This document shows positions 1 through 10,489 of a stretch of 64,000 bases of DNA, piece after piece (positions within the stretch are counted from its first letter, which is position 1; each line of letters opens with the position of its first letter). Position numbers and translations under genes: made by a program. Location of the stretch: the NCBI GenBank assembly GCA_023634235.1, contig JAMKCF010000002.1, positions 10,484,091 to 10,548,090 of the forward strand, in the 5' to 3' direction. Below the pieces are notes generated by a model. It had not been told where the DNA came from. It ran no database searches and saw only the letters and a program-made list of their open reading frames with translations. Source of the stretch: Pisaster brevispinus. Lineage: Eukaryota > Echinodermata > Asteroidea > Forcipulatida > Asteriidae.

Positions 1-439
1 GACTACATGTAAATTGGTTCTCTTAATCACCGATATAAAATGAAGAGTAGCGCGACTGCATATTGAATATGTGCTGATCGCAACATCCAATGTCCTTGTG
101 CAGGGCATTCAGGCACAATTGCTTCTCTGCATCCTGGAGTACAATTAAAGGCCAAATAGAGACCCCTAATCACCATACTTACTGTAGCTAAGTCCACACC
201 AAATTCAAGCAATCCTGATTTAACATTTTTGTAATGGTAGTTTTAAACTTTCATAATGTTGATGTTTTTAAATGACAAATAATGCAGTATACAAATAAAA
301 CACTGTCTCTAATATATCTCTATAACATGTTGTGAAACACTTTGGATTATTGAGCAGTCTGTGTCCATCATGGTCATGTATTCTAATAAAAAATTCCTGC
401 ATGTATGAGAGGCTAGCGAGCAAAGAAAATGTAGCCCAT

Positions 440-515
440 GCTGGATCTCGAACCAGTGACCTCTCGAATACCAACCGAGTGCTCTACAAACTGAGAAAAA
501 CAGCCCGAATATTGA
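440..515 (-). repeat. tRNA-derived SINE head
   Basis: The minus strand reads like a tRNA. It has an A-box-like CTCAGTTTGTAGAGC, an anticodon-like stem-loop CTCGG-TTGGTAT-TCGAG and a B-box-like ACTGGTTCGAGATCCAG. The T-loop has one extra base and no proper acceptor stem is formed, so it is a SINE or pseudo-tRNA rather than a functional tRNA gene. Confidence 0.6.
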
Positions 516-659
516 CTTCATACGCTAGTTACCTATTGCTTTAATACAGAACCAGTTTAATAAGCCTGTTGATTTGCAAGGGTTATGCCGTTAGCACATC
601 TTAACCTGGGCAAAGGTAGTAAGCCTGAATTGTACAGCGGGACACACGCTTGGTATGCA

Positions 660-722
660 AAGAAGAATTACCTGATACTAGACTTGAACCTGTGCCCTTC
701 CGATAAGTGTTCTATCAACGGA
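660..722 (-). repeat. tRNA-like SINE fragment
   Basis: The minus strand contains a B-box-like GGTTCAAGTCTA preceded by an anticodon-like stem-loop region. No acceptor stem is visible. Confidence 0.35.
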
Positions 723-911
723 CCCAATCATGGATATATCCATTCATGTGTTCTAAGTGGATATACATGAATGTACATTCAGTGTATACATAAATAAACT
801 TTGAATGTGTATTCAGGTGTTGTCCGTGGATGTACATTCAGTGTATCAATCATAAATCCTGCTATTGCAAACACATAGTGCTGTATAGTACCAGGGAACA
901 CAATGCTAAAC

Positions 912-1257
912 TGCACCAGTCTGCTAGTAGCAGGAGTCAGTAGGCCTACATGCGAGTAACATGAAACTGGGACATTTACACACGTGTGTATTAGTGAAAT
1001 TTGTCTCAGATCCGGGCACAATATACATGTACATTTAGTGTATCATGTGTTATTAGTGAGTATACAATCCATGTATAACAGTACACCATGTAACATGTAT
1101 GCAGTCACAGTAAAATGCAATAGCACTCTGCACTAATGGCGTCACTTTTGCTAGCCTGCACTAGTAGTATAGAGTCAGTACATGCGAGTAAACATGAAAC
1201 TTGGACATGTAAACTGTACATGCGCATACATTAGTGAAATCTGACACATTTGTCTGA
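912..1257. repeat. Diverged direct repeat pair, about 100 bp each
   Basis: The segments near 912-1011 and 1152-1257 share CAGTCTGCTAGTAG/CACTAGTAGTA, GAGTCAGTA, ACATGCGAGTAA, CATGAAACT and TTAGTGAAAT in the same order. The spacer is rich in ACATGT words. No coding frame. Confidence 0.55.
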
Positions 1258-1261
1258 GATA

Positions 1262-1350
1262 AATAAATATAAATAACTAGTTCTTATATAGCGCATTTCA
1301 CAATAACGTCTCAATGCGCTTTACATTAGTGCCCTGGTCCGGGTACTGAG
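1262..1350 (+). repeat. Retroelement 3'-end-like segment
   Basis: ATATAGCGCATTTCA and CAATGCGCTTTACATTAG resemble the 3' ends of short retroelements in marine invertebrates. A similar word, ATAGAGCGCC, occurs at 45132. The assignment to a family is a guess. Confidence 0.35.
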
Positions 1351-1949
1351 CTTCTATTGAACATTTACCTTTGCTAAAACGTAAAACACCATGTGCATTA
1401 CACACAAAGCATAATGTCTAAGTCCGTCGACAAACAACTGTTAAAGGTCTGACATTTTGAATTTGTTTTATTTTCTCCAACTTTGAGATGCTCCTTCATA
1501 CACAAATGAATACTTCAAGTTATACCAATGAGTTATACAGGAAAAATTCATCATTTTAATTACTTCATGAACTTAGGCAAGAAGGCTTTGACTTTTTAGC
1601 AGCCCCAAGTGGCTTGTACCAGAATGCCTACAGTCATGACAGTGGCTGCAAATGGCTTCTACCAAAATGCCCAGAGCGGCTGCAAATGTCCGCAAGATTT
1701 GACCTACTTCCTCTCAAACAAGAGGGTCAAAGAAAAGGTATCAGATCGAATTGACATTTCACAATGTTTCCCATGTTAACATACATGTAGAACGCACAGC
1801 TCTGGGCGTATGGTGATGATCAGACAGAAAGTGAATGGACTCTAAAGAGTTAAAATCTGCAGGATTTGCTGATGGGGGTGGGGGGAGGGGTTTAGGCTCA
1901 CAAGCAGGTTAAGTGGCTAGTGAAATAACTTATAATTTTCAGATTTTAT

Positions 1950-2107
1950 AAGGCATGATATTTGGTCCGTGAGTACAAGGGCTGACCTACATGTACATGT
2001 GGTACAGGCTTCATGAACTTTTCAAGCTTTTCAACAACAATTTTGTTACTTTTACCGAGGAAAACAATCGGAAATCAGATTAAAGTAGGAAGGATATCAT
2101 GCCTGTT
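1950..2107. mobile_element. Small MITE, GGCATGAT family
   Basis: Ends are AGGCATGATATTTGGTCC and GGATATCATGCCT, short terminal inverted repeats. Related copies lie at 42585-42772 and, more degraded, at 32261-32425 and 33170-33262, sharing GGGCTGACCTACATGTAC and AATCGGAAATCAGATTAAAG-like internal words. Confidence 0.6.
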
Positions 2108-2337
2108 TTAATTACCACTGATGATAAAAACTGTAAACTCTGTGCTTTCCACAGGCCACTCTCCACTTGCAATGGCCTTAAGATTTGTTTCCCCTACAGG
2201 GCTTGGAAAGCACTAAGTACATTATACAGTGCGCAACATTGGTAAAATTGACAATTTAAATGTTCACAGATTTTCACAGATAAACACATCAGTGTCTGGG
2301 TAAAAACCAAAATAGCATTCCACTTGGATGTTTAATG

Positions 2338-2925
2338 GGTTATTTAACCAGGATGTTTAACCGTTTAACCGTACAACAACGTTAAAAAAGCCATTTCAAA
2401 ATTGCCTTGACGGTTAAATGAAACCGACAGTAAAACGAGAAAAAATTAATACAAAAAGGAAAAAGATAATAAATTGGGACCTTCTTTTCTTGAAAATGTT
2501 AGCCACAGATGCTATCCCAAGAGAACGATTGACATCCCTTCTGTTGGTGGAACTGTATTAATCTAACTTCCATACAAAATGCAAAAAATAGTAAGTACAT
2601 GTAGATTGACATTTCCACCCTAGCGCACCTTTTTCTGCTAGAGTCGAAACGTCAGGCCAAAAACTTAATTTTTTGCATTTATACATTGTGTACCATCCTT
2701 TCTGTTGGTAAACAGCTAATTCTATTTTCCTCAACAAATTGTAAAACATTATTTTCAAGTGAGTTCGTGGTTTGGTGACAGTGAAGAGCTAAAGTGTTGT
2801 ATTTTTAATCTTGGTCCATTCTGGAAAGTGTGTTGACATTTGCTTTTTTGATGATCAACTCATGGATCGGAATCAGTATAAACGGTTAAACGGTTAAACG
2901 GTTAAAGCAGAAGTTCCATTTAACT
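2338..2925. mobile_element. Inverted-repeat element with GGTTAAAC arrays
   Basis: The left end has TTTAACCGTTTAACCGTAC. The right end has the inverted form ACGGTTAAACGGTTAAACGG. The interior has no coding frame. A similar AACGGTTAAATGGTTAACC word recurs at 50538-50560, inside GIGYF intron 5. Confidence 0.5.
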
Positions 2926-3424
2926 ATTTAGGAAAATAATCGTAGATGCACAAACCTACATAAACACGTACATTCTACATCCCCATTCAATTATTATATC
3001 AATTAAAAATGAAATAACGTTAACATGTGGAGCCGTCCTTATTTTTTGGGGCAATGTGTTGAGCTTGATCAATTGTAAGAGTACATTGTAGTGCTTAAGG
3101 TGACATTTTAAATTGCACATGTTGACGAAGTGAAGTTGTTAATGTTAGACAGACAATCAGAAAAATATAACAAAAAAGGCAAGAAAAAGCACTTAAAGGC
3201 AATAACTGTCCACTGCAGGAACTCATTGACAAAATGATTCAAGTACCATTTCAGGGTTTTTTTAACCTTGAAATAAATTAATTCCGAGAGGAATCACTTT
3301 TCAAAGGGTATAAATTATTAACGTAACCTTTCAAATCATTCATGTCAACTTTCTGGTGTCAAACAACCAACTCCCAGAGACAGTGTACATGTATGGGTAC
3401 AGTTATATAGCTGTGAGGGTACAG

Positions 3425-3610
3425 GTTGATATTGTGTTTGAAAAAGTCTTTGGAGCGCCACGGCAGCCCAGGCTGTTTACTCCCCAGGGAGCTAAGAAAG
3501 ATTACAGGAATGTGAATAGCCTGATGACCAGGGCACAAATGTAAAGCGCATTGATACGTTTTTGTAAAATGCGCCTTTGTAAGAACTATTTATTACTATT
3601 CTAATTGTAC
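3425..3610 (+). repeat. SINE 3' part
   Basis: Contains TACTCCCCAGGGAGCTAAGAA and GTAAAGCGCATTGATACG-type text with a short AT-rich end. It matches the 3' half of the SINE at 38690-38995 (TACTCCCCAGGAAGTTGAGAA, GTAAAGCACTTGATATG). Confidence 0.5.
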
Positions 3611-3726
3611 GAGAGCCACCAAGTAAGACCGCATCCCATAAACAGTTAAAATACACACATGTACCCCCATGATAATGGCTCGTCAAAATGGGCGTGTAAA
3701 AATTTGAGTAATATTCTCATTCAGCA

Positions 3727-3870
3727 TTCAGGTTGGCTCAGTGGTTGCTTCCCCTGCCTTTCACCTCTGTGGACCCCGGTTCAATTCCCAGACTGGATAT
3801 CTTGCATCTGGATTGGGTTTTCAGTCACTACATCCCTATATGTATAGGGGTTTTCCTCCCAAGTCTAAAA
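3727..3870 (+). repeat. tRNA-derived SINE
   Basis: An A-box-like TTGGCTCAGTGGTTGC and a B-box-like CCGGTTCAATTCCCAGACTG are followed by GGATTGGGTTTTCAGTC. A second copy, inverted, lies at 40690-40795. The 123-codon frame that crosses it is a shadow. Confidence 0.6.
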
Positions 3871-4104
3871 CTTAAATTTCTTCATTGTTTTCTTTACAAA
3901 AGTTTATGTGATGTTTCCATAGGATGCTTTGCCAACTACATGTATATAGTTCAGATTCAGATTCAGATACTGTATCACGGAGATACCCTTAACCCTCCTA
4001 CACGTACTCTTAGTAACGTTTCCAGTGATTTACAACCATTCAACTGCTCAGGTTGTGTACTAACCCAATTCACCTGGCGTCACCATCACAGTAATCTCGG
4101 TTGA

Positions 4105-4489
4105 CACCTACTTACAGTATTCAGGTCTCAGGAGTCAAGGTCCTTGTGTTACACCATAGAGCCGTTTGGTTATACAGTGTAGCACTTCACAGCAATTCAC
4201 TTTGCCCACATTTTACATGCCATTTGACTCCCAATATGGACAGCTTGGCAGACAGCATCTGCGTGTGACATTGGTGGATGGGATCAATAGTGGGAAAGCT
4301 AGGCACAAAACCATGAAAACTAAGTATGTACTACATGTACATACGTATATTGTGTATGCCACAATTAACAAGTTGGCATAAATAATTTAACTTTCAAAAC
4401 CACAGTGGGTGACATTGAATGGCTAGACAGTAGGAGGGTTAAAATATCAACACAAAAAACTAATATAGTTGGTTACACCAATTAAATAT
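4105..4489. other. Intergenic and 3' flank of the Crypton-derived gene
   Basis: AT-rich, without recognisable coding or repeat structure. No clear AATAAA on the minus strand was noticed close to the stop at 4490. Confidence 0.4.
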
Positions 4490-5174
4490 TTAGTTCCTCT
4501 TCTCAGATTGTAGTCTCATGGTCTCCGCCTCTAACTTGGCAATCTCCAAATGAATCTTCACTCTCTCCAGCGCCAAATTCTCTTTCTGCATCCTCAAGAC
4601 ATCCTTCTGGAGTTGAAGGAGCTCATTGTCCCCTGATGCATGCATCGCCATGGCAACACCGCCTCCACCAGAAGTCCGTAACCCAATATCTTGCTCACGA
4701 GGTGTCACTGGCGATGAGAGCGTTTGTCGATCTCCAAGATCAAAGCCATTCACGCATTGAATGGACGGGTTATCTAAAGAGCTTCTAGACAAAGCTGAAG
4801 TGGAAGTCCGTCCACTGCTTCCCGAGACGGGTACATTTGGGAAAGTACTAGGGTTACATGTAGTTTCGTGACACCGATTCTGGTTTCCGCAAGGCGGCTG
4901 TTGTGCGCTGCTCCCTGGTATCTGGCGATGGCCTCTGGATAAGATCTGCCGGTGATCGTCATCACTGGCCATCGATTTCTCACCTTGCTGAGATGCCAAA
5001 TCAATAGCGTTTCCCTTTGAGCATTTGGCATCTTGGTTCATATTCCTTTTGAGTTGGATGGGATAGGGATGGGTGGACCGGACGCTGTGAATGTTTGCGC
5101 CAGAAGGAGAGACTGCAGCTGCTGGACAGTGAGTTCCGTTAGACGTTATAGCATGGCTAGCACTTGATGGTAAT
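4490..5174 (-). CDS. Crypton-derived gene, last exon (residues 460-687)
   Basis: Acceptor TCCTCGTAG at 5175, stop codon at 4492-4490. A Ser/Asn/Gln-rich region with several basic patches is followed by a coiled coil with LLQLQKDVLRMQKENLALE and LEIAKLEAETMRLQ. Coils of this kind end many transposase-derived Myb/SANT-like proteins and mediate dimerisation. Confidence 0.78.
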
Positions 5175-8100
5175 CTACGAGGAAACAATTTAGAAAAGTA
5201 CAACTTAATAATCAGAAGAGAATCATTTACATGTGTAAGGAGGTGGGAAATTCCACAATCGGGAGTTCACAGGTTCAAGTCCTGCTTTAGTCAATTTGTC
5301 TTTGTTCAACCCAAAACTATAATATACGGCAGCAAAATAAAGGCACATTAAGATGCCAACTCCTCGTGTTTCGTTTGTTGCTTCAATAGGCGAGAGCTCC
5401 AAGACCAAATTCAGTTTTGTGATGCACTCATTTTCCAATAGATAGAGTCCTAAGAAAAATGGGGGAAAAATACAATTCTCTAAACCTCACGTTAAAACAG
5501 TGTCAAATGCCACTGTGTTTAAAACCGTTCAAGTGCAATTTTTTTGTCAAAATCCAAAACCGTTCGGGACACCACATTTCAAAGATATTGTGTGTACATT
5601 TTTGCAGCGAGAATTTTCTGTTCATTCCTGAACTTTGATGATCTTCAATCAAAACAACATTGAACTTAACCTTTTGACTAGCACAAAAATTCCTCTTTGG
5701 AATGTACCTGATAGACCCATTCGTTTTTGATGTCCGATGACGTCATGTTTCAAATTTTGCTCTGAAAGAGTAGGGCCTATCAAATAGGCCTTCAACGGCA
5801 TTTTAAATCATTTTATTATGAAGTTAGAGACTTGTAATTTTTCCCCCACTTTCTCCTAATGAAAGTGGAGGACTCTATCTATCAAAAATAATTGCATCAC
5901 AAACATGAGTTTAACCTTGGAGCGCCTCGTTTAGATCACTTACACAATATTGGAGTTTGTAGTGTGAAGAAGCCTCTCCATCACTTCAGTTTTGATGGAA
6001 ATGTCTCTTTCGGAATTAAGATGACTCTCCACCATGTTTCTACATGTAGAGATGTTTAACAACTGTTCATCTGTCAAAGAAATATTTGAAAATATATGAT
6101 TGATATTATACAAGTTTAATAATCAGCCCACCGATCCACCATTCCCAATTTCACTCGGCCTGTAGTGTAAGCAAAACAAATTGCTAAGCACTGACAAATC
6201 ATGCTTCCAAACTTAAATGGGCCCAATTTCACGGCTCTGCTTACTGCGGAACTCTGCGCATAATTCCGCGGTAAAAAGAGCGATGAAATTGGGCCCAGGT
6301 AACCAGCCAAAAGCCTTAATGTTTAGACTGTTGTGACTGGTGCCCCACTCAATGTTTGTTTGATAACACCCCATTATGATACACTTATGAAGGCACCTAT
6401 GTACATGTCCATGTAGGTAGGGTTCATCGCGTTATGGCTGTCTAGTAAACAGTAATCAATTTACGCACTCTTAAGACCCCTTCTATAACGCGAAACGCAC
6501 AAAAAACAGCTCTTTTGGGCCTCAGTGAGGGCGCTTTTTGAGAGTGTGACGTCATATGTTAGGGGTGTATTAGATTCTATGTATTGGGTGTATATATGCA
6601 GTCTGTAAGACACCTCTTGCTGGTTCTTTATTCTGGTTGGCTGAAACACGGTCACATGCGGTTCAATAATATATGCTGGTGCATGAAATTTGCATCACCG
6701 ACAACTCGACGCGCATCAAGACATCGCGTATGCATATTTAGCAGGCAATAGTTCCTGAACTGGGCAATATCTGCAAAATTTATGACTGGTTACAGCACCC
6801 TCTTACGATGTGAAGAGTGAACAGCGAGTGAAAAACTAATCATAGGGAATTTAAAACCGTTCCTTTAATTGTTGCATTGCTCATGAGTTAAAGTCCAGCT
6901 AAAAAAACACCTACCTGGTTTTTCATGTTTTGTTTTTACTTCATTTTATAGACTATGGTGTGCTATAAAACACATGGACTGGCACAATTTCGGTCACTAG
7001 TGCATGCCTATAGCCCCTCAGGCCGGTGAGTGACCAGAAGGGGTCAACAGACCGTTATCATGCTTCCACCATCTTGGTCATATTCCTTGTTACCAACAGC
7101 AGTAATGAGTGCTGATTATTCATTGTACACACGTTGTACAAAAAGGAACAGACTGTTTCTCTTTCCAGCCTCACTTCAGCCACATTGATTTGAATGGGAG
7201 AAAATTAAGATGGCCGCATCATGATAAACGTCGCCCTCAGCCTTCGGTCTCAAGAAATAGGACCCTCGTCTGGTCACTCACAGTCCCTCGGGGATGCATA
7301 AAATATGCACCGGTGACCTCATTGCAGCCTATATTTATACTAATATCTTTTCCTTACCGGGGATGTCTCCATCGTAGCTCTCCTGTTTGATGCTGTCGTG
7401 CATGATGAGTTGCTCATCTTCAAGTGTCCCATCGTCGTCCGACGACAAGGTGATGTCACCGTACCAACTGGGTCCAGTTGTCTCCCTGATGTCTGAAGAA
7501 TCTGTGAAGTAGTATTGAGATGAGCATTTGCATCCTGGCAAGGAAGGGTAACACACACGTCAGTGCAATACAGGAAAGTCAGCTACAATTGTTGTATAAG
7601 CTCTAAGATTTCAATAAAATACACTGAACATAAAGGGAAGGTAGGAGGGTACGTTTTGGTAATTACGCTTGGTAATCACTCTTAAAGTTAATGGCAATAA
7701 AAAACTTACTTGGTTAGAAGTGGTGCAGCAGCTTTCTTCTCTCCGAGAAGACTCTTCTATATTTTTCTTAACAAGTTAAAGGCTTTTGACAAACTGCTTG
7801 GATGACAGGACAGTAAACCAGCAGAGATGTTTTTTTCTTATTTTTTATCTTGTTTTCTTTTCTTTTTTTGCCACCAAACCTTGATTGACAAAAAAGGTTT
7901 TAGGATACTCGGTCCGATTTTCGGCCAATTTGACTCGAAAATTTTGACTTACGTGTACATGTACAAAATGTAGTTAGCCCTACATGTAGCCATCATTTGT
8001 ATAGATTCAAGAAAGTTTTCTTAAGCATAATTTAAGGTACACAAGTACATGTATGTACATGTGTGTATAGCACAAACAAACACAAAATCTGCCAATTATT

Positions 8101-10147
8101 AGTGGTACACGTAGTTTATTAAAAACTGAAAAAGGGTTATCGTCGGGACCCACAATTAAAATCTAAACAAATTACAAACAATTGTGCAAGTTACAATGAA
8201 GGGGCACCAAGCCCAAGGCCAGAAGACCAGGGGCAACAGAGGCCATGGCCTCCATTGCCTCCATTGTCTCCATGTTATTCCTGGCCTGCACAATTAATTG
8301 GCCAACTATACAATAAAGACTCACAATCCACTGACAGGACTGAGAGAGATTTAGATGTGTTTGGCGCAATCTTTGAAGATGGCCTTTTTTGAAATTCGCG
8401 CAAGCCAATTTTAAAATTTGCGTGCACGCAATTTTTGAACTGAAGTTTGTCCACACAAGTAAAAATTGCGCGTCTGGGACACGAAATTGACACGAACTAC
8501 ACAGTTTGCATAAACAATTTCCTGCCGAACAAGCATCCTGACGCGGTTGTCATCGCATGGCGGATGTTCGTGACAAGCTGAATAACTGAATACTTCTTAG
8601 TATATTTTGTGTAACTTTGAATATTAGCATTTTGCACTGTATGCTATGGGAGTTTATTTTGTGGGGTGGCAACACACCAACAGGTAAACAACCATCTCCA
8701 TCTTGAACTGTATCCCAGCATCCTTTGTCAAAAGAAATTAGGAACCTACAGTTTGTGAGCATTCCTGTTTTTACAACATTCTCCAAGTTTTTTTCAGCCA
8801 TACGTCAAAATCCAGCATCTTGCTACTACAAACTTACCCTTTTAAACTATTGAGGTAAAATTTCTTCATACAGCTTATATTTCACGACAAGTGGTGAAGA
8901 TTACAGTTGAACGACAAAGATCGCGCGGTGTTCAAAGTTTGCGCCAGAGCTACCCTGCGCAAATTTTAAAATCATGCAAGGAAACAAAGATTGCGCCGTA
9001 AAAACATGGCACACCGCGCGAATTTCAAAAAAGGCCATCTTCAAAGATTGCGCCCAACAGATGCATATTTACCTGACATTCTCCCATTCTTTGCTCTCAT
9101 TTTACTCGTCAATTTCAAGCTAATGTTTGAATAAAGCTTTGAGCAACCTGCTTCTGTGGAAATTTCCTTCATCTTGTTGCCAAGTCCGTTCTTCCCAAGA
9201 GGTATGGCGTCGTACCAGGCTTTGCCTTCCGTTGCAGGTCGATACCTCTTGGGTCGTTGCCAGAAGAAGTCACAAGCTGGATTGAGCTTCGTGATGTACT
9301 TTTCAAAAGTCAACACAGGGCAAGTTTCCGGTTTCTCTGGTGTGGCGTACATTCTATTCTGGGAGCTAGTGCTTATAATGGTCACATCTTCATCGCTATC
9401 ATTTCCATCATCACTGTCATCCTCTCCATCTTTGAAGAGGTTTTTCAGATTGCCAATTTTGTCCCGTGCGAAACTCACAAATCGTCTGTTGGAAGCCGAA
9501 TCTGTCATGACGTTGAAATGGGACTTCCTCATTCCACGTAGATTCCGACGTCCGCCACAGCAAACGTTCATCATTAAGTCCAGAAAAACCCTGTTTTGAA
9601 GGCCCCTTGGAGTGCTGCAGTCTGTAACACCAGAACTAAAAATCTTTTGGAAATCTCTTCCCTCCACAAAATCTCTTTTAACGGTATTTTTCAGTTGGGA
9701 CAATACGGTGAAAAAAACATAGTTTGCTGGCTTAAATATGGCATCATTTGCTACATCAACACGCATAGTCTTCTGGAAATGTCTCCGTAACCCGTACCGC
9801 AATGTGAACATTGAACGCTTAGCGTAAGACTCGCCACATTTCCGCCGTACGCCGGTGTAAAACACCCGAAGAAAATCGCACAGTTCGGTCGGTGTCATGT
9901 GCTCGACTGCGGTCAACGTCGTCTCCATTCTCGCACAATAGTCCGTTAAAACTTTCAAAGATGCCGTCACCACAGCTTCGGTATGTTTGGTGTTCTTCAT
10001 GTTATAAAACTGATCAAGTTCGGAAAAATCTACATACCCAGATATTGTAAAATTTGCGTTGTTAAAGTCGTCCGCTGAGATCTCAACAGGCACTTCTGGA
10101 GTCGCCATCTTGATTGTGATGATGAGATTCTTTGTATTTTGCGTCAA
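4490..10147 (-). CDS. Crypton/DUF3504-derived protein with C-terminal coiled coil, 4 exons
   Basis: Four exons join in phase: 10147-9073, 7534-7358, 6070-5944 and 5174-4490 (2064 nt, 687 codons plus stop). Residues ~85-350 look like the tyrosine-recombinase-derived domain of Cryptons found in the ZMYM, QRICH1 and KIAA1958 proteins. The visible marks are TELCDFLRVFYTGVRRKCG, GLQNRVFLDLMM, RRNLRGMRKSHF, FEKYITKLNPACDFFWQRPK and KMKEISTEAGCSKLYSN. The HxxR and nucleophilic Tyr boxes that normally follow SKLYTN are not visible, so recombinase activity is unlikely. The middle (359-459) is acidic with two SUMO-consensus sites, IKQE (407) and IKTE (443). The C-terminal 228 residues are Ser/Asn-rich and end in a ~40-residue leucine-rich coiled coil. 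The combination suggests a nuclear, oligomerising DNA-binding or regulatory protein, which is an inference. Met14 is an alternative start. Confidence 0.82.
5245..5330 (+). repeat. SINE fragment in intron 3 of the Crypton-derived gene
   Basis: A B-box-like AGGTTCAAGTCCTGC is followed by the tail TTTGTCTTTGTTCAACCC. The same tail type occurs, inverted, at 33290-33345. Confidence 0.45.
5390..5931. mobile_element. MITE with ~60-bp inverted ends (family M1)
   Basis: The left end contains CTCCAAGACCAAATTCAG, TTTTGTGATGCACTCATT and AATAGATAGAGTCCT. The right end carries the same words inverted (AGGACTCTATCTAT, ATTGCATCACAAACATGAG, TTAACCTTGGAGCGCC). It has no ORF, so it is nonautonomous. It fills most of intron 3 and ends within about 10 bp of the exon 3 donor. 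A relative in opposite orientation is at 16041-17326. Confidence 0.8.
5944..6070 (-). CDS. Crypton-derived gene, exon 3 (residues 418-459)
   Basis: Acceptor TTTGACAG at 6071 and donor GTAAGTG at 5943. Encodes DEQLLNISTCRNMVES, IKTE and VMERLLHTTNSNI. The phase (1 in, 2 out) matches both neighbours. A TIR-bearing element abuts the donor. Confidence 0.72.
6213..6302. mobile_element. Short palindromic MITE (GGGCCCAATTTCA family)
   Basis: Begins GGGCCCAATTTCACGGCTCT and ends ATGAAATTGGGCCCAGG, with an inner GCGGAACTCTGCG/CGCATAATTCCGC pairing. Another copy lies at 45541-45660. Confidence 0.7.
7000..7306. mobile_element. MITE with ~45-bp inverted ends in intron 2
   Basis: The left arm has CCCCTCAGGCCGGTGAGTGA and CCAGAAGGGGTC. 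The right arm has GACCCTCGTCTGGTCACTCA and CAGTCCCTCGGGG, the inverse. No ORF. It lies in the intron between exons 2 and 3 of the Crypton-derived gene. Confidence 0.75.
7358..7534 (-). CDS. Crypton-derived gene, exon 2 (residues 359-417)
   Basis: Acceptor CTTGCCAG at 7535 and donor GTAAGG at 7357. Two frames are open here. The one in phase with exon 1 gives GCKCSSQYYFTDSSD, then an acidic stretch with SSDDDGTLEDEQLIMHD and IKQE, and joins exon 3 without a stop. Confidence 0.75.
8361..9057. mobile_element. MITE with 43-bp inverted ends next to exon 1 donor
   Basis: The left arm begins TTGGCGCAATCTTTGAAGAT and continues GGCCTTTTTTGAAATTCGCG. The right arm is the near-perfect inverse, ending AAGATTGCGCCCAA. 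No ORF. It sits 15 bp into intron 1 of the Crypton-derived gene. A truncated relative of the left half lies inverted at 59146-59287. Confidence 0.85.
9073..10147 (-). CDS. Crypton-derived gene, exon 1 (residues 1-358)
   Basis: Carries the DUF3504-like domain. The donor GTAAAT at 9072 follows TCAG. The genomic frame runs past this donor for 10 more codons and stops inside the adjacent inverted-repeat element, so intron retention would give a slightly altered, truncated protein. An Asp/Glu/Asn-rich insert (about 240-255) interrupts the domain. Confidence 0.85.
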
Positions 10148-10480
10148 TAGGTGGCGCCCTTTCTAAACAAACCTAATGCAACTTTTAGCCCCACCCCCCT
10201 TAAAAATACAGCAGATAGCCGGGTTCAAGTTATTTGACATAGTTTCTTAGTAATGCCTACTGTGTCCTTCAGCACAAAACCTGACAGTTTTTAGCTACCC
10301 GGTGATACAAGGCTTTACTCCTTGTTTGTTGGCCTACGGCTGCCAAACTTGAGTATTTTTCAAGTTCGAATTACTGGGGTTTAACAGAAGCGGGCAACCT
10401 TACTCAAAAATTTTCCATCGCTTGAATTACGAAATCTGACATACTTTCCGGGGCGAAAGGGGGTCTACTGGTATCGCCCC
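10148..10480. promoter_or_regulatory. 5' flank of the Crypton-derived gene
   Basis: About 300 bp directly upstream of the ATG, where a promoter would be expected. I see no TATA box or other definite signal; C-runs occur near 10190 and 10480. Confidence 0.25.
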
Positions 10481-10489
10481 CCCCACCGA

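Noticed and set aside
440..515. Functional tRNA-Thr
   Set aside because: An anticodon-like loop can be drawn, but the T-loop has an extra base and the acceptor stem does not pair.
3733..4104. 123-codon frame
   Set aside because: Its N-terminal part translates a tRNA-derived SINE; no splice or protein-family support.
5394..5931. 8-bp or TA target duplication for the M1 element
   Set aside because: I could not find a convincing direct flank on both sides, so I did not assign a superfamily.
9156..9599. 147-codon plus-strand frame
   Set aside because: Shadow of the Crypton-derived exon 1 on the other strand.
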